DNA of 64,000 bases from Hoeflea prorocentri (GCF_027944115.1 NZ_JAPJZI010000001.1:1302001-1366000), one strand, 5' to 3'; counted from the first letter of the stretch, positions 18,664 to 28,999 are shown. A program made the numbers and translations. The notes: a model not told the origin generated them from the sequence alone.

Positions 18664-19812
18664 CTAGTGCTTGACGGTCAGGTCACCCAGCAGCTTTTTC
18701 ATTTCATCCTCGAGGGAAGCCGACGGCGCACTCGCTGTTTGCTCAGGCTTCTGCTCGGAGACCGGCGCAATCTCGTCAACATCCGTCGTGGTTGCCTTGA
18801 TGGGGTCCTGTTCCGTCTTGCTGATTTCGGCTTCCAGCACCTTGTCAAAGTCTGCAATCAGATCGTCGGCGGTAATGGCCGGAGAGAGGTTGACCGCATC
18901 GCTCACGACGGGAGCCTCAGGCACGCTTTCAGGCTGGGGCGCCGGGCGCGCCTGGGCAGCATCCGCAACGGGCTGAATTGCTTTTGGGGGTGTTTGCGGC
19001 GTCATGATTGCCGGTGCTTCGGCCTGCGCCGGAGGAGCCGGTGGGGTTTCGGGTTCCGGATCAGGCATGACGAGATCGCGTGCCGCTTCGAGCGCGTCTT
19101 CCAATTCCGCCGCGATGGCGTCTTCTGTGTCTGTTGTCTCTGCTGAGGCCTCAACTGCCTGTGCTGCCGCGACCGAGGATACGGCCATAGCCGCGAGTTC
19201 CGGAGCCGGAGTGGGAGGTGCCGTTTTTGGCTGTGGAGCGGGTGCAGGCGCCGGCTCTGCCTTGGGTTTTGCCGCGGCGGCCGGCTGCTGCTGCGCCGGT
19301 TTCACATCCTTGAGTTCGGCTGCTGCCGGCGGTTTGGCCGGTGCTGGCGGCTCATCCGGTTTTGACGTCGGGATATTGAGCGGCTCCGTTGCAATCGGCT
19401 CTGATGCCGGTTTTGCAGGTGGTGCCTTTGGCTGTGGCGGCCTTTGCTGTGCCGGCCTTGATGTCTGACCGGCTCCTTGCCCTGCCGAGGCAGCCGCGTT
19501 TTCCTGCTGCGCCGCCCGTGCTGCTGAGCGGTTGATGCCCCGTTCGACAACAATATCGCTGGGGCCGCCGATCATCACCAGATGCTCGACATTGTCCCGG
19601 CGAATGAGTACGAGCCTGCGGCGGGCGTCGACGGCGGCCGCGTCGAGGATGGCCAGGCGCGGCTGACGATTTGTGCCGCCGCGCATAAATGCCATGTGGC
19701 CGCGCCGCCTCATATTCCAGACGATAACGGCTATCGCGGCGACGATTACCACACCGATCGCGATCATTGAGTAAAGGGACATTCCGTCCGTGCCGATAAG
19801 CGCATCACCCAT
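18664..19812 (-). CDS. FliO-like single-pass membrane protein with Ala/Pro-rich tail
   Basis: 382 residues. One N-terminal membrane helix (about 15-33, MIAIGVVIVAAIAVIVW), then a short beta-rich domain RLAILDAAAVDARRRLVLIRRDNVEHLVMIGGPSDIVVE that matches the core of FliO-type flagellar export proteins. It is followed by about 270 residues of low-complexity Ala/Pro/Glu/Gln sequence and a helical C-terminus (LEDEMKKLLGDL). No flagellar genes are near; the gene is divergent from cckA. The FliO label may reflect a generic fold, and a cell-envelope or cell-cycle role is equally possible. Confidence 0.65.
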   Translation of the reverse strand: MGDALIGTDGMSLYSMIAIGVVIVAAIAVIVWNMRRRGHMAFMRGGTNRQPRLAILDAAAVDARRRLVLIRRDNVEHLVMIGGPSDIVVERGINRSAARAAQQENAAASAGQGAGQTSRPAQQRPPQPKAPPAKPASEPIATEPLNIPTSKPDEPPAPAKPPAAAELKDVKPAQQQPAAAAKPKAEPAPAPAPQPKTAPPTPAPELAAMAVSSVAAAQAVEASAETTDTEDAIAAELEDALEAARDLVMPDPEPETPPAPPAQAEAPAIMTPQTPPKAIQPVADAAQARPAPQPESVPEAPVVSDAVNLSPAITADDLIADFDKVLEAEISKTEQDPIKATTTDVDEIAPVSEQKPEQTASAPSASLEDEMKKLLGDLTVKH

Positions 19813-20116
19813 ATTGAATTACTGCCCCCAATTTCTCACCTGCTGCGGCGAGTCGCTGCGATCAACCGCGCAAAAAATGGTAGAGGCCGATCGAAACGCA
19901 TGCAAGCGCACCGTTCTTTATTCTGTGAGTACAGGCAAAATGAGCAATATTTGAGGCATTTTCCGCTATTTTTTAGTTGTGGAAGGCGCTCCGGATACTT
20001 TTCGCAGTGTATAGGCGCGCAGCAAAGCCGGCGGTCTCTTTCATTGTGTGCGCGAATGTGGTCCAAACAGGTTATTTCGCTTTGAGGGGAATCATTCTCG
20101 CTTCAAGAGGACGCTG
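19813..20116. other. Divergent intergenic region (304 bp) upstream of cckA
   Basis: Holds promoters for the FliO-like gene and cckA. I see no full CtrA box, hairpin or short gene. AAGAGG at 20105-20110 is the cckA ribosome-binding site. Confidence 0.5.
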
Positions 20117-22717
20117 ATGGCGCGAGAGAACCAGCCGGCAAATTATCCGACGCCCATAGTCGACCGGCATTCCAAACCAGACACGGTTATCCGCTTGATT
20201 GTGCTTGCGGTTGTCCTTGTCTGCGCGGCGGCGGCGTTCGTGTATCTGGAAGGACGGGTCAATACCAATCTGGGCCTCGGCCTTCTGGGCATGCTGGCCA
20301 TGATCGGTATTTTCTACCTCGTTTCCTCGGTGATCGGATTTGTGCAGATCATGCCGCGTCCGGGCGACGATTTGCTGGCGCGCATATTCGTTGACGGCCA
20401 TCCGGAAGGAACGGTGGTCACCGACGACAAGGGGCGGGTTGTCTATGCGAACCGTGCCTATGCCGAGTTGACCGGCGCAACCGGGCCTGGGGACGTCCGG
20501 TCCATCGAGGCCATTATGTCCCGGGACAGCCAGGCGGCCGAGGCGGTCTACCGCCTGACAAACGGTATTCGGGACGGCAAGGACGGCCAGGAGGAGTTCC
20601 GGCTTCTAAAGAACCTTGGCGGCGTTAGCGACCCGTTGGAAGGGCCGCGCTGGTATCGTTTAAGGGCGCGTCCGCTCGAGGTCGGCAAATCGGGCGAGCT
20701 GCTGCACTCCTGGCAGCTTTCCGACATTACGGCGGAGCGCGAGGACCAGGAGCAGTTCTTCCGTGAGCTGCAGCATGCCATCGACTATCTCGACCATGCG
20801 CCGGCGGGCTTCATGTCGACCGGGCGCGAAGGCGAAATCGTCTATATCAATGCAACGCTCGCGGCCTGGATCGGGCTGGACCTGACTCAGTTCACGCCGG
20901 GATCGATCGCTCTGGGTGACCTGATCGCCGGGGAAGGCATGGCGCTGATTGAATCCGTACAGGCAGCGCCCGGCCTTGACAGGACTGCAACACTTGATCT
21001 CGACATGTTGCGGCGCGACGGCAAAAGCATGCCCGTCAGGCTGGTGCACCGGGTCAGCGCCGCCCGTGACGGTGCGCCCGGAGAAAGCCGCACGATCGTG
21101 CTCCTGAGAAGCGGCGAGGGGGCCAGCCCCGCAGAATCGGCGGCGGCGGAAATGCGCTTCACGCGCTTCTTCAACAATACGCCGATGGCAATCGCCTCGG
21201 TTGACGGCAAAGGCAAGATCATCCGCACGAATGCGCCGTTCCTGAAGATGTTTTCCGGTGCTGTCGCCAGGGACGACCTGGAAAAGGGCACTCTGTTCGA
21301 GAACGTCGTGCACGAGGCGGACCGGGATGAATTCGCCTCGGCACTGGAGGCTGCGGCGCGGGGACAGGGTGAAATCGCGCCCGTCGATACACGGCACGCG
21401 GCAGATGACGAGCGGTTCTTCCGTTTCTACGTCACCGCCGTTGTTGACGATGGCGACAGCGAGGAAGCCGCCATCATCTACGCGGTTGAAACGACCGAGC
21501 AGAAGGCGCTTGAAGCGCAGATGGCCGAAACCCAGAAGATGAATGCGGTGGGCACGCTGGCCGGTGGCATTGCACATGACTTCAACAATGTCCTGACGGC
21601 AATCTTGCTTTCGGCCGACCATCTGCTTTTGTCGCTCCGACCGTCCGATTCCAGTTTTGCCGACCTCATGGAAATCAAGCGCAATGCCAACAGGGCAGCG
21701 GTGCTTGTGCGGCAGTTGCTGGCTTTCTCGCGCAAGCAGACCATGCGCCCGACGGTTCTTTCCATGACCGATGTCATCGGCGATCTGCGCATGCTGGTCG
21801 ACCGGCTGACGGGCACCCATGTCAAGCTGGATGTTGAATATGGCAAGGATCTGTGGCCGGTCAAAACCGATCTTGGCCAGTTCGAGCAGGTCATTATCAA
21901 TCTGGCGGTCAATGCGCGTGATGCCATGCCGGAGGGCGGCACGATCAAGATCCGCACATCGAATCTGGAGAGCGCTGACGTGGCCGGGCTGAACAATCGC
22001 GGCATGGAAGAAGGCGACTACGTGATGATCGCGGTCGAGGACGAGGGCACCGGCATCGCGCCAGAGCTGATGGACAAGATCTTTGAACCCTTCTTCACGA
22101 CCAAGGATGTCGGCAAGGGAACGGGCCTTGGGCTTTCCATGGTTTACGGGATCATCAAGCAGTCCGGCGGTTATATCTATCCTGAATCCGAACTCGGCAA
22201 GGGCACCACATTCCGTATTTACCTGCCACGGCATATCGAGACAGAAGAAGAAGGTGAAGCAAGCGAGGTTACCGAAGGCACACCTGCCGGCGCTGCCGGC
22301 AAGAAGGAGAGCCCGGCCAACGGGGCGGCCCAGCCGCAGGATCTGACCGGATCAGCGACGGTGCTGCTGGTGGAAGACGAGGAAGCCGTGCGGCGCGGCG
22401 GCAAGCGGATGCTGGAAACGCGCGGCTACACCGTGCATGAAGCCGGCTCGGGCGTCGAAGCGCTGGACGTCATCAAGGAGTTGAACGGCGATGTGGATAT
22501 TGTCGTCTCGGATGTCGTTATGCCGGAAATGGACGGTCCGACCCTGCTTCGCGAATTGCGCAAGGAATATCCGGACATGAAATTCATCTTTGTCTCCGGT
22601 TACGCTGAAGACGCTTTTGCCAAAAACCTGCCGGAAAACGCGCAGTTCGGATTTCTTCCGAAACCGTTTTCACTCAAACAGCTGGCAACCGCGGTCAAGG
22701 AAGTGATCGACAGTTGA
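20117..22717 (+). CDS. cckA: Cell-cycle hybrid histidine kinase CckA
   Basis: 866 residues from ATG 20117 (AGAGG six bases upstream); the frame continues to 20048 but without a better start. Two N-terminal membrane helices (about 25-45 and 55-77), PAS domains (about 90-200, 215-330, 345-470), HisKA with [15 protein letters not shown] (phosphorylated His about 487), HATPase with [14 protein letters not shown] and [18 protein letters not shown], and a C-terminal receiver with Asp about 799 ([13 protein letters not shown]). The HDFNNVL box and receiver order are diagnostic of CckA, which through ChpT controls CtrA and CpdR, hence replication, division and polar development. ChpT is not in this window. 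Confidence 0.95.
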   Translation: MARENQPANYPTPIVDRHSKPDTVIRLIVLAVVLVCAAAAFVYLEGRVNTNLGLGLLGMLAMIGIFYLVSSVIGFVQIMPRPGDDLLARIFVDGHPEGTVVTDDKGRVVYANRAYAELTGATGPGDVRSIEAIMSRDSQAAEAVYRLTNGIRDGKDGQEEFRLLKNLGGVSDPLEGPRWYRLRARPLEVGKSGELLHSWQLSDITAEREDQEQFFRELQHAIDYLDHAPAGFMSTGREGEIVYINATLAAWIGLDLTQFTPGSIALGDLIAGEGMALIESVQAAPGLDRTATLDLDMLRRDGKSMPVRLVHRVSAARDGAPGESRTIVLLRSGEGASPAESAAAEMRFTRFFNNTPMAIASVDGKGKIIRTNAPFLKMFSGAVARDDLEKGTLFENVVHEADRDEFASALEAAARGQGEIAPVDTRHAADDERFFRFYVTAVVDDGDSEEAAIIYAVETTEQKALEAQMAETQKMNAVGTLAGGIAHDFNNVLTAILLSADHLLLSLRPSDSSFADLMEIKRNANRAAVLVRQLLAFSRKQTMRPTVLSMTDVIGDLRMLVDRLTGTHVKLDVEYGKDLWPVKTDLGQFEQVIINLAVNARDAMPEGGTIKIRTSNLESADVAGLNNRGMEEGDYVMIAVEDEGTGIAPELMDKIFEPFFTTKDVGKGTGLGLSMVYGIIKQSGGYIYPESELGKGTTFRIYLPRHIETEEEGEASEVTEGTPAGAAGKKESPANGAAQPQDLTGSATVLLVEDEEAVRRGGKRMLETRGYTVHEAGSGVEALDVIKELNGDVDIVVSDVVMPEMDGPTLLRELRKEYPDMKFIFVSGYAEDAFAKNLPENAQFGFLPKPFSLKQLATAVKEVIDS

Positions 22718-22903
22718 CAGCCGTGGCGCAGCCATGGAATTGGCTGTAACAATAGGTGAAACGATTCGACAATCGGTGCGGCGTGCATGATCGTGTGGAT
22801 CAACGCACAAAGAGTTCATTTGCCGGCTCGACCACATTGGCGCCGCAATATTCCGATTGAAGCCTGATCAATTTTTAATTCACCTTGGACGGGGGAAGAT
22901 CGA

Positions 22904-23554
22904 ATGTACAAGAAAATCGCAGTCGCAATGATGGCGGGCACATTCCTTGCTGCCTGCACGACGACTGATCCCTATACGGGCGAGCCTCGCGTTTCGCGCA
23001 CCGCTGGCGGCGCGGCGCTCGGCGCGGCTGCGGGCGCGGGCCTTGGCCTTCTCGCCGGCGGCAATGATCGCCGCAATGCGCTGGTCGGAGCAGGGCTTGG
23101 TCTGCTGGCCGGTGGTGCGATCGGCAACTATATGGACCGGCAGGAAGCCGAGTTGCGGGCCCAGTTGCAGGGCACTGGTGTCTCAGTGACCAGGAACGGA
23201 AACAACCTGGTTCTGAATATGCCGTCCAATGTCACATTTGCCCTCAACCAGGCACAGATCGATCCGAGCTTTTTCGGGACGCTGAACTCCGTCGCCATCG
23301 TTCTTTCAAAGTTCAATCAGACACTGATCGACGTCTATGGCTATACGGATTCAACCGGATCTGCCGGATATAACCTGGATCTGTCCCAGCGCCGGGCCCA
23401 GTCGGTTTCGGCTTATCTGTCCGCACAGGGCATCGATCGCCGGCGGATGTATGTCACGGGCTTTGGTCAAGAGCGGCCGATTGCAAGCAACGCCACCGAG
23501 GCGGGCAGGGCGCAGAACCGCCGCGTGGAAATCCAGATCGTTCCGCTGAGCTAG
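22904..23554 (+). CDS. OmpA-family peptidoglycan-binding lipoprotein
   Basis: 216 residues. Lipobox FLAAC (Cys 18), a glycine-zipper segment (about 34-75, GGAALGAAAGAGLGLLAGG) that can span or insert in the membrane, and a C-terminal OmpA domain (about 100-212) with VYGYTDSTGSAGYNLDLSQRRA and RRMYVTGFGQERPIASN...NRRVEI, which contact diaminopimelate. YiaD-like layout. It anchors the outer membrane to the cell wall. Monocistronic, with its own terminator. Confidence 0.9.
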   Translation: MYKKIAVAMMAGTFLAACTTTDPYTGEPRVSRTAGGAALGAAAGAGLGLLAGGNDRRNALVGAGLGLLAGGAIGNYMDRQEAELRAQLQGTGVSVTRNGNNLVLNMPSNVTFALNQAQIDPSFFGTLNSVAIVLSKFNQTLIDVYGYTDSTGSAGYNLDLSQRRAQSVSAYLSAQGIDRRRMYVTGFGQERPIASNATEAGRAQNRRVEIQIVPLS

Positions 23555-23585
23555 CGCCGCGGCCAACAGGTCACACAGATTGTGG

Positions 23586-23613
23586 AGAGCGCTGCATATT
23601 GCGGCGCTCTTTT
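23586..23613 (+). terminator. Rho-independent terminator after the OmpA-like gene
   Basis: AGAGCGC (23586-23592) pairs with GCGCTCT (23604-23610), extended by an inner GC/GC pair around an ATATT loop, then TTTT from 23610. Lies between convergent genes. Confidence 0.75.
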
Positions 23614-23622
23614 CATTTGGGC

Positions 23623-24912
23623 CTATACCGGCTCCGGCGTGGGTGTTCGCTGCGTTTGCGGTGTCATGTGCATGCCGGTGAAGGCCGTTGCGATGCTGAT
23701 CACAATCAGTGCGGCGATGACGAAAATAATTGAGCCGGCATGGGCCGCCGCAGCAAATACAATTGAAAGTCCAATAACGAAGAGTTTGCCGGTGCTTTTC
23801 GCGGCCGCGAGCGCAGACAGCCGCTGATCTTTGGGTGCGACCTCCATGAAATGCAGCCTGAGGGCAATTGTGATGCCTTTAAGGGCCACCGTTGCAACGA
23901 ACAGGACTGTTGCATGAAAATAAACACTGCCGGCGAAGTTGAGGTAGTGATTGGCCAAAATCAGGATGCCGGTTGCGGCAACGAGCAGTGCGCCGAGAAC
24001 CAGTACAAGCTGGTTTGATTTCTCGTTCAAGCCACGCCAGACCCAGGATGAGATTGCCATGGCCGCGGCGGTGGAAATGATTAGTGCGGCAAGGCCATGA
24101 TTGCTCTTTGAATGATTGAGCGCGGTGATAAGCGCAAAAAAAGGTACCGACAGGCTTGCCGCAAATCCGAGCAGCCTCACAACCATGAACCTCTGGAACC
24201 ATGTCTGTCGAAACAGCTCCAGTGTCTGTTTCGACAGGAGGCCGGAGATATGCTCCGCCTGCTGTTCATCGGCCGTTTCCTTTGCGCCGGACAGGCGTTC
24301 TTCGGGGGTGTCCCGTACAGCGCGCATCAGAGCCGCTGCAAGGAAGAAACAGACGATCGCGGTGATAATGATAATCGCGTGTCGGGTTGAAGACGGATGT
24401 TCCAGCAACGCCCAATGACTTGATGCTGTCAGCACGATGACACCGATCGCAGCCAGAAACAGCTGCTTGTACTGCATATTGCGGCGGTTTTCCGCTTGCA
24501 CTGTATCGCCCAGCAGGTCTGTTATCAGAAGATTGTTGAACTCCCGGGCGAGACTGCCGATCAGGACTGCAATGAAGAAGGTCGCGATGACAGCGGTTTT
24601 TGGCGCGTAAATTGCAGCGGATAACAGGAGAAGGAAACTGATGCCGATGGCGCACTGCGAAACAGCGATCAACCGCTTTCTGTTATGTGTCTGTTTGGCG
24701 ATCCTGAGACCAAAGACGTCAGCGGCCAGACCGGCCATGTGCCGGGACGTGACAAGCAGGCCGGCGACGAGGACAGGCAAGTCCTGTTCGACGGCCAGAT
24801 AGGTCAGCACAACGGATGGCGAGGCCATGGTCCAGCCCATGCTCGTCAATGCGCCCTGTCTTGCGAGGGGCAGGTAGTTCCTGTCTTTTGTCGTCGTCGC
24901 TCTGGCGCTCAT
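23623..24912 (-). CDS. Major facilitator superfamily transporter
   Basis: 429 residues from ATG 24912; a GTG at 24936 is possible. About 12 hydrophobic helices split by a central cytosolic loop (around residues 205-240, RDTPEERLSGAKETADEQQ). The N-half has TSMGWTMASPSVVLTYLAV and the loop 2-3 region LRIAKQTHNRKRLIA, in the MFS_1/PucC-like style. Substrate cannot be told from sequence. It is on the same strand as psuK-psuG and 151 bp downstream, so it might be co-transcribed and move nucleosides, but the gap makes this uncertain. Confidence 0.75.
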   Translation of the reverse strand: MSARATTTKDRNYLPLARQGALTSMGWTMASPSVVLTYLAVEQDLPVLVAGLLVTSRHMAGLAADVFGLRIAKQTHNRKRLIAVSQCAIGISFLLLLSAAIYAPKTAVIATFFIAVLIGSLAREFNNLLITDLLGDTVQAENRRNMQYKQLFLAAIGVIVLTASSHWALLEHPSSTRHAIIIITAIVCFFLAAALMRAVRDTPEERLSGAKETADEQQAEHISGLLSKQTLELFRQTWFQRFMVVRLLGFAASLSVPFFALITALNHSKSNHGLAALIISTAAAMAISSWVWRGLNEKSNQLVLVLGALLVAATGILILANHYLNFAGSVYFHATVLFVATVALKGITIALRLHFMEVAPKDQRLSALAAAKSTGKLFVIGLSIVFAAAAHAGSIIFVIAALIVISIATAFTGMHMTPQTQRTPTPEPV

Positions 24913-25063
24913 CGTTACCGCACAATGCCTGATCACTATGGAGCGCCAATTCTACCAAAATGATCGTAAAGATAGGGTTTTCCCGACTGCGAAAATGGTA
25001 ATCGCCGTAATCTACGGGCTTATCGAGAACGTGCGTCATTGGTTGTTTTTTTCGCGATACCGG

Positions 25064-25987
25064 TTATCCGGCCTTCGCAAGAGCCATGGCGATTTGCGCC
25101 GCGAGAAGCGCATTGTTGCGCACCAGGGCGATATTTGTGTCAAGGCTCCGGCCCTTGGTGATTGTCAGGATTTCGGACAGGAGGAACGGCGTAACCTCCT
25201 TGCCGCTGACGCCTTTGGCGCGGGCACGTTCCAGGGCCTCGGCGATATGGGCTTCCATTTCGCCGCGCGGAATTTCGTCGTTCTGCGGCACGGGGTTGGC
25301 GATGAGCATGCCGCCGTCGATGCCCATCGCTGTGCGCGTTTTTTGAAAGCGTGCGATGTCATCGGCACTGTCGAGCCTTAAGGGGCTGCGAAGGCCCGAT
25401 GTGCGCGACCAGAAGGCCGGCAGTTCGTCCGCGCCGTAGGTGACCACCGGAACGCCCTTTGTCTCCAGTACTTCCAGTGTCTTGGGGATATCAAGAATGG
25501 CTTTGGCGCCGGCACAGACAACGATGACCGAGGTGCGGGCAAGTTCCTCAAGGTCTGCGGAGATGTCGAAATCTGTTTCAGCGCCGCGATGAACGCCGCC
25601 GATCCCGCCTGTGGCGAAGACACCGATACCGGCTAGGGCCGCCGCGATCATCGTCGCAGCCACCGTCGTTGCGCCGGTCCGCCCGGTTGCCACGGCAAAG
25701 GGAAGATCCGCACGGGATACTTTCATGGCGTCGGACCGCTGCGCCAGCGCGTTAAGTGCCTCATCTTCGAGGCCGATATTCAATTGGCCGTCAATGACCG
25801 CGATCGTCGCGGGAACTGCTCCCGCGTTGCGGATAATGTCTTCCACGCCGCGCGCCATGTCGAGATTGCCTGGCCAAGGCATGCCATGAGTGATGATGGT
25901 CGATTCAAGCGCGACAACCGGATTGCCGGCTTCGAGCGCGGCCCGGACCTCGGCGGAAAAAGACAGGGGAAATGCGGCGTCGGTCAT
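25064..25987 (-). CDS. psuG: Pseudouridine-5'-phosphate glycosidase
   Basis: 307 residues. It splits pseudouridine 5'-phosphate into uracil and ribose 5-phosphate. Family motifs: VALESTIITHGMPWPGN near the N-terminus, PFAVATGRTGATTVAATM (active-site Lys position is replaced by the local RTG motif seen in many members), GVFATGGIGGVHRG, VPVVTYGADELPAFW and LLIANPVPQNDEI. Immediately downstream of a PfkB-type kinase (24-bp gap), the usual PsuK-PsuG arrangement. Confidence 0.93.
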   Translation of the reverse strand: MTDAAFPLSFSAEVRAALEAGNPVVALESTIITHGMPWPGNLDMARGVEDIIRNAGAVPATIAVIDGQLNIGLEDEALNALAQRSDAMKVSRADLPFAVATGRTGATTVAATMIAAALAGIGVFATGGIGGVHRGAETDFDISADLEELARTSVIVVCAGAKAILDIPKTLEVLETKGVPVVTYGADELPAFWSRTSGLRSPLRLDSADDIARFQKTRTAMGIDGGMLIANPVPQNDEIPRGEMEAHIAEALERARAKGVSGKEVTPFLLSEILTITKGRSLDTNIALVRNNALLAAQIAMALAKAG

Positions 25988-26011
25988 GTCGGTTCTCGTT
26001 TGTTGGCGGCA

Positions 26012-26947
26012 TTACGGGAGGGGCTGTGCTGGCGGCACGTTTTGAAGGACTTCAGTGATTTTGTGCTCGTTGAGATGGGCGGGTGCGGCCTCGCGCGACT
26101 GGATTGTCAACCCGGCCGCTGCCGTGCCGTAGCGCAACGCGTCGCGGAAGCTGTAGCCGGCCAGATAAGCATGCAGACTTGCCGCAGCCAGCGTGTCGCC
26201 GGCGCCGGTGACATCGACGATTGCATCGATCGGCAACGGCCTTATCTGAAAGACATCATCGTCGTCATAGGCCAAAAGCGGGTCTTTGCCGCGGGAGATT
26301 GAGGCGCGCGCAATGCCCATCTTTCGCAGCTCTTGCGGCCAGTTCTCGGGCGGGATATCGCCGCAAAGGGCGACGGCCTCGGCCGCATTCATGAATATCA
26401 CCGACATATGTGCAAAGGCCGGTGTCAGCTTGCCGACCTTGGCCGGAGAAATGGCAATTGCCGCCAGCTTTGTGCGGTTCTCGTGCGTCATGCGGGCGAG
26501 GGCGGCGAGCGTTTGTTCCGGCAGATTGGCATCGCACAGGACGAGATCTGCCGCTGCAACAGCCTGACGGATCGATTTGCGCGAGAGCTGGCGGTAAACG
26601 AACCGGTCATAAAGGTCCATATCGGCGACTGCGATATGAAGATTGCCATCGGCCTCCAGAACGGCGGAATAGCTGGGGGTCCTGCGGTCGAGAAAGACCT
26701 GAGCCATATCGACAATGCCGGCGGCCTCCACCGCGGTCGCGACGATTTCGGCGGCTGCGTCGCCGCCGCGCACGGACACCATGGAGACCGCATTGTCGAG
26801 CCTTGCCATGATGCGCGCTGCGTTGAAGCCGCCACCGCCGGCTTCTTCGTGCCAGCGACCCGGATTGCTCGCGCCCGGGACCGTTGCGCCGTCGAGCGTT
26901 GCTCGCCGGTCGATATGCGCGCCCCCCAGGACAAGAACCCGAGCCAT
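26012..26947 (-). CDS. psuK: PfkB-family kinase, probable pseudouridine kinase
   Basis: 311 residues. Ribokinase-fold: VLVLGGAHIDRRATL (substrate-binding start), GGGGFNAARIMARL, and the PfkB signature 2 VTGAGDTLAAASLHAYLAG with the catalytic Asp. Placement directly before psuG argues that it phosphorylates pseudouridine, generating the glycosidase substrate. On sequence alone a different nucleoside or sugar substrate could not be excluded. Confidence 0.87.
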   Translation of the reverse strand: MARVLVLGGAHIDRRATLDGATVPGASNPGRWHEEAGGGGFNAARIMARLDNAVSMVSVRGGDAAAEIVATAVEAAGIVDMAQVFLDRRTPSYSAVLEADGNLHIAVADMDLYDRFVYRQLSRKSIRQAVAAADLVLCDANLPEQTLAALARMTHENRTKLAAIAISPAKVGKLTPAFAHMSVIFMNAAEAVALCGDIPPENWPQELRKMGIARASISRGKDPLLAYDDDDVFQIRPLPIDAIVDVTGAGDTLAAASLHAYLAGYSFRDALRYGTAAAGLTIQSREAAPAHLNEHKITEVLQNVPPAQPLP

Positions 26948-27088
26948 GCTGAACAGCCTTCAATCGCTTGCGGTCAATGCCGCGTATGAGCCGTTGGCTT
27001 ATCGCATGGCGCTGGGCAATTCAATTTGGAAAGCGCGATGCAGCGGCCCATTCAAATTGCGCCAATCGACGCGTTTGTTGACACGTCT

Positions 27089-27553
27089 CTATTGCGCCGG
27101 TGTGTCCCGAAACAGCACAGCGCCATATTCACATGATAGCGCGGCGCAATCTTTGGGTGTGATCCGCACCATGCGCTGTCCCTTGTCCTGAACGTCAAAG
27201 ATAAAAAACGTTGCCGCAAAATCCATCGGCTTGGCCTCAATGACTGTGCCGCTTGCATCAAGCAGTTCAGCGGACAGGCCGCCGCAATTGGCGCAGGCAA
27301 CGGCCACCTGATAATCGTCCGGAGCAAGTTCGCCCAGGTTCAGGCTTCCCGTCCGGCCGGCATTCACCGTGCCAATTGCGCCGCTGAGCTGGACGAGTTT
27401 CCTGTCGTAGCGCGCACCGACCTCCTGCATCTGTGCGACCATGATGCCGAGCTCCTTCAACAACTCCTCGGATGGTTGTTGCGCCATAGCGGTGCTGATC
27501 GGAGACAACGCCGTCATGAGGGCAACGAAGATGACAAGGACAAGAGTGCGCAC
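27089..27553 (-). CDS. Small exported protein of unknown function
   Basis: 154 residues from GTG 27553, preceded by an AGGGGG ribosome site and opening a good signal peptide (RTLVLVIFVALMTALSPISTAMA). The frame runs further up to 27628 without a better start. The mature protein has a helix (SEELLKELGIMVAQMQEVGARY), then a beta-rich domain with LGELAPDDYQVAVACANCGG and a second Cys pair in DCAALSCEYG, suggesting two disulfides. DYQVAVACANC...LLDASG resembles bacterial pre-peptidase-like or PPC-style beta modules only in outline. No family recognised. Confidence 0.62.
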   Translation of the reverse strand: MRTLVLVIFVALMTALSPISTAMAQQPSEELLKELGIMVAQMQEVGARYDRKLVQLSGAIGTVNAGRTGSLNLGELAPDDYQVAVACANCGGLSAELLDASGTVIEAKPMDFAATFFIFDVQDKGQRMVRITPKDCAALSCEYGAVLFRDTPAQ

Positions 27554-27883
27554 CGGCTTAAACCCCCTCAGCTCAAAGCAATGGATCATCCCTTGCGCAG
27601 TGTGACAAATCGCAGGTATCACTTCCACATATTTCAGCCGATCCGCGCCAGATGCATGTCAAAGCGCGAATCGGGTTTTGTTTCGGATGCGATTGGTCAG
27701 TTTCACTGCCTGCCAAGTTTCGGTATTCCCGGTTCTGTCTTCAGACAAAATAAGAACATAAAGGCTATTATATTATAATATCAGTGCCTTAGTGACATAT
27801 TGCAAAATGAGAACAAATAGGGTACATTTTTTGAATGCGGCTTTCATTGCCAGTGATGCGTATATAACCTAAAGGTGGACGGA
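27554..27883. other. Regulatory region (330 bp) between exported-protein gene and recA
   Basis: No gene. Contains an AT-rich stretch (27740-27840) with the recA promoter and a LexA-like box; both are listed separately. Confidence 0.6.
27800..27828 (+). promoter_or_regulatory. recA promoter with overlapping LexA (SOS) box
   Basis: TTGCAA (27800-27805), 17-bp spacer, TACATT (27823-27828). Within it GAAC-N7-GTAC (27811-27825) matches the alphaproteobacterial SOS box GAAC-N7-GAAC at 7 of 8 fixed bases. The box covers the spacer and the start of the -10, as expected for LexA repression. Confidence 0.62.
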
Positions 27884-28978
27884 ATGGCTCAGAACTCTTT
27901 GCGGCTTGTAGAGGAAAATTCGGTGGACAAAAGCAAGGCACTCGATGCAGCGCTCTCACAGATAGAGCGGGCTTTCGGCAAGGGCTCGATCATGAAGCTC
28001 GGCTCAAACGAAAATATCGTTGAAGTCGAAACCGTGCCGACCGGATCTCTGGGGCTGGATATCGCACTGGGCGTTGGCGGACTGCCGAAAGGCCGCATCA
28101 TCGAGATTTACGGGCCTGAGAGCTCCGGTAAGACAACCATGGCGCTGCATACGGTGGCCGAGGCGCAGAAGAAGGGCGGCATATGTGGCTTTATCGATGC
28201 CGAACACGCGCTCGATCCGGTCTATGCGCGCAAGCTCGGCGTCGATCTTGAAAACCTCCTGATCTCGCAGCCCGATACCGGTGAGCAGGCGCTTGAGATC
28301 ACCGACACGCTGGTGCGCTCCGGCGCGATCGATGTGCTGGTGATCGACTCGGTCGCGGCACTGACGCCGCGCGCCGAGATTGAAGGCGAGATGGGCGATT
28401 CGCTTCCCGGCATGCAAGCGCGGCTCATGAGCCAGGCGCTGCGTAAGCTGACCGCTTCGATTTCCCGATCCAACTGCATGGTGGTCTTCATCAACCAGAT
28501 CCGCATGAAGATCGGTGTGATGTTCGGCTCGCCCGAAACGACGACCGGCGGCAATGCGTTGAAATTCTACTCCTCGGTGCGGCTTGATATCAGGCGCATC
28601 GGGTCGGTGAAGGACCGCGACGAAGTGGTCGGCAACCAGACGCGCATCAAGGTGGTCAAGAACAAGATGGCGCCGCCTTTCAAGCAGGTCGAGTTCGACA
28701 TCATGTATGGCGAAGGCGTTTCCAAGACCGGCGAATTGATCGATCTTGGCGTGAAAGCCGGCATTGTTGAAAAATCGGGCGCCTGGTTCTCCTATAACAG
28801 CCAGCGTCTCGGGCAGGGTCGCGAGAACGCCAAGACCTTCCTGAAGGAAAATCCGCAGATGGCGCAGGAGATAGAAATGGCCTTGCGACAAAATGCCGGC
28901 CTGATCGCCGAACAGTTGCTGGAAGAGGGCAGGCCCGATGATAGCGATGACGGTGAGGCGGATGTTGCCGAAGCTTAG
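27884..28978 (+). CDS. recA: Recombinase RecA
   Basis: 364 residues from ATG 27884, which gives the typical rhizobial N-terminus [28 protein letters not shown] lies just before. Walker [14 protein letters not shown], Walker [11 protein letters not shown]-type segment ([22 protein letters not shown]), L2 loop [17 protein letters not shown]. It catalyses strand exchange and stimulates LexA cleavage. A GTG at 27875 in frame is unlikely. Single gene with a strong terminator. Confidence 0.98.
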   Translation: MAQNSLRLVEENSVDKSKALDAALSQIERAFGKGSIMKLGSNENIVEVETVPTGSLGLDIALGVGGLPKGRIIEIYGPESSGKTTMALHTVAEAQKKGGICGFIDAEHALDPVYARKLGVDLENLLISQPDTGEQALEITDTLVRSGAIDVLVIDSVAALTPRAEIEGEMGDSLPGMQARLMSQALRKLTASISRSNCMVVFINQIRMKIGVMFGSPETTTGGNALKFYSSVRLDIRRIGSVKDRDEVVGNQTRIKVVKNKMAPPFKQVEFDIMYGEGVSKTGELIDLGVKAGIVEKSGAWFSYNSQRLGQGRENAKTFLKENPQMAQEIEMALRQNAGLIAEQLLEEGRPDDSDDGEADVAEA

Positions 28979-28999
28979 GCTCCTTGTTTTTTGATCCGG

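Noticed and set aside
20660-22234. 524-codon - strand frame over cckA
   Set aside because: Antisense to the kinase, whose HisKA, ATPase and receiver motifs are unambiguous.
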